Origin: Bacteroidales bacterium | Lineage (GTDB): Bacteria > Bacteroidota > Bacteroidia > Bacteroidales > UBA7960 | DNA length: 32,900 bases | Reading direction: 5' to 3' | Assembly (NCBI GenBank): GCA_007129255.1 | Contig: SKVW01000131.1 | Span: 1-32,900, forward strand | Shown: in pieces, positions 32,099-32,900 of the stretch | How the letters are laid out: the number at the start of each line of letters is the position of its first letter | How positions within the stretch are numbered: the first letter of the stretch is position 1 | Translations under genes and position numbers: made by a program | The notes under the pieces: generated by a model | What the model was told of the DNA's origin: nothing | Databases searched by the model: none | What the model saw: the letters and a program-made list of their open reading frames with translations, nothing else

Positions 32099-32620
32099 TC
32101 AGGTATATTTTCTGTTGTAGATCTCGGAATAAATAACGGCTTTTCTCAGATCAAAATCAGGCAATTCGTCCCGGACACCCACCTCCTGATCACCGTCCAC
32201 TTCCTCCACTTCAAGCACGGGTTCTTTCTCTTTGTGGGCTTTAATCAAGTCTTCAATGGTTTCCACCTTGCCTTCGGAGGAAAATTCAAAATCTTCTTCA
32301 ACTCCGACAAATTCCTCATATTCTTTTTTTGTACCTTCCTTTTTCTGCAACATTTCTTCTTTTTCACGATAATGGCGCTCTGCTGCAGTTTCATGCGCTC
32401 TTTCAGGTTCTTCCGCTTCAACAACTTCTTCCTGTTTTTCCTTTTTCTTACCCCCGCCAAGAAATTCTTCCAGCATTTCTTCCAAGTCGGTTTCTTCCTG
32501 CGGCTCCTGCCGGGTAGCAGGGCGTGGCTTTCCGGTAGATTTGGCATCTTTGGGCTTTTTCCGCAAAAAGCTGATCACCAGCCAAATCAGGATCATTATC
32601 AGGATTCCAAAATCTTCCAT
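32099..32620 (-). CDS. Acidic membrane-anchored protein, Bacteroidota conserved, unknown function
   Basis: A 173-residue protein with one N-terminal helix (about 4-19, ILIMILIWLVISFL) followed by a basic stop-transfer (RKKPKDAK) and a long Glu/Lys-rich, probably coiled or disordered middle (about 40-120). The last residues, FDLRKAVIYSEIYNRKY, form a compact motif that I recognise from short hypothetical proteins in this phylum, suggesting a conserved docking peptide. No enzymatic motif is seen. Orientation would leave most of the protein in the cytoplasm. A -7-like element lies upstream (32683-32690) and a hairpin terminator follows. Confidence 0.75.
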   Translation of the reverse strand: MEDFGILIMILIWLVISFLRKKPKDAKSTGKPRPATRQEPQEETDLEEMLEEFLGGGKKKEKQEEVVEAEEPERAHETAAERHYREKEEMLQKKEGTKKEYEEFVGVEEDFEFSSEGKVETIEDLIKAHKEKEPVLEVEEVDGDQEVGVRDELPDFDLRKAVIYSEIYNRKYT

Positions 32621-32682
32621 AATAAAAATTTTTCTAAGTGCTAAACAGCCTGAACCAAAACAAGGTCTGCATTTTATTTACA

Positions 32683-32690
32683 CAAATTTA
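32683..32690 (-). promoter_or_regulatory. Candidate -7 element for the acidic membrane-protein gene
   Basis: TAAATTTG on the minus strand, perfect TAnnTTTG, 63 bp before the start at 32620. No TTG is present at the usual distance. Confidence 0.4.
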
Positions 32691-32742
32691 CCATTTTCCT
32701 GCTAACTTTACGTTATATTTTAAAACGAAGAGGTAACCTGAA

Positions 32743-32900
32743 ATGTTAGATTTTCTGAAAAAAATATCCTGGCCGCTCTTATGGCTTTTCATTGTTGCCC
32801 TGCCCTTTGCCTGTGACAAGGAAAGCCGCCATCCGGTGCCCGTTGTACCCGTGGATTTTACCATCAACGTGGAGTCCACCCAGCACATTGAGTTGAATAA
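32743..32900 (+). CDS. Lipoprotein, possibly Rieske-like; 3' end outside window
   Basis: The first 52 codons of a lipoprotein: MLDFLKKISWPLLWLFIVALPFAC, with lipobox LPFAC (C24), then a Pro/Val-rich mature start (HPVPVVPVDFTINVEST). The VPVDFTI segment right after the lipid anchor recalls a group of Bacteroidota Rieske (2Fe-2S)-like lipoproteins, but the cluster-binding region would lie beyond the window, so this is a guess. Divergent to the acidic membrane protein. Confidence 0.65.
   Translation, partial: MLDFLKKISWPLLWLFIVALPFACDKESRHPVPVVPVDFTINVESTQHIELN

Overview
The window looks like chromosomal DNA of a member of the Bacteroidota with an aerobic, membrane-energised metabolism. Evidence: a protein with a type IX secretion (T9SS) C-terminal sorting domain, an alternative complex III (ACIII) operon, several perfect copies of the Bacteroidota -7 promoter element TAnnTTTG, general absence of Shine-Dalgarno sequences, and lipoprotein signals throughout. 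No rRNA, tRNA, insertion sequence, phage gene or CRISPR array was seen. Almost everything reads as ordinary core-genome DNA.

Layout. (1) 1-1672, minus: an omega-amidase (cut by the window edge) overlapping a methionine/glutamine-type aminotransferase, a known two-step pair for 2-oxoacid salvage. (2) 1928-3118, plus: phosphoglycerate kinase, closed by a hairpin terminator shared with the convergent signalling operon. (3) 3173-7325, minus: a three-gene signalling cassette of a stand-alone response regulator, a receiver-adenylate cyclase and a REC-PAS-PAS-HisKA-HATPase-REC hybrid kinase. (4) 7805-20889, plus: a tightly packed 13-kb respiratory operon, actABCDEF - sco - ctaD - ctaE - ctaF - ctaC - ctaB. 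It encodes a quinol:acceptor oxidoreductase (ACIII), the copper chaperone for CuA, an A2-type caa3 oxygen reductase whose subunit II carries its own cytochrome c domain, and a haem-O synthase. Electrons would run menaquinol > ACIII Fe-S clusters/haems > ActE > CtaC haem c > CuA > haem a/a3-CuB > O2. The signalling cassette is divergent to it across a 0.48-kb non-coding region.

(5) 21004-24489, minus: a K+-dependent-type membrane pyrophosphatase with a structured leader, then a TPR-like lipoprotein. (6) 24699-25421: a small rhodanese and a coiled-coil stress-type protein, convergent on one strong hairpin. (7) 25597-27611, plus: a three-TM protein with a C-terminal heavy-metal-associated (HMA) domain, then a secreted agmatine/peptidylarginine deiminase family enzyme with an Asp-rich repeat linker and a T9SS tail. 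(8) 27872-30039, minus: a processive-type family 2 glycosyltransferase translationally coupled to a flippase-like integral membrane protein. (9) 30049-31575: RuvC (TTG start), a HIT-family hydrolase and GreA. (10) 32099-32900: an acidic membrane-anchored protein and the beginning of a lipoprotein that runs off the window.

Nothing here is a clearly new system. The points most worth a second look are the cyclase with Trp at the catalytic Arg position inside the signalling cassette next to the respiratory operon, the T9SS-exported deiminase with its minisatellite linker beside an orphan HMA membrane protein, the 9-bp divergent spacing of ruvC and the flippase gene, and palindromes in the hppA leader and upstream of greA.
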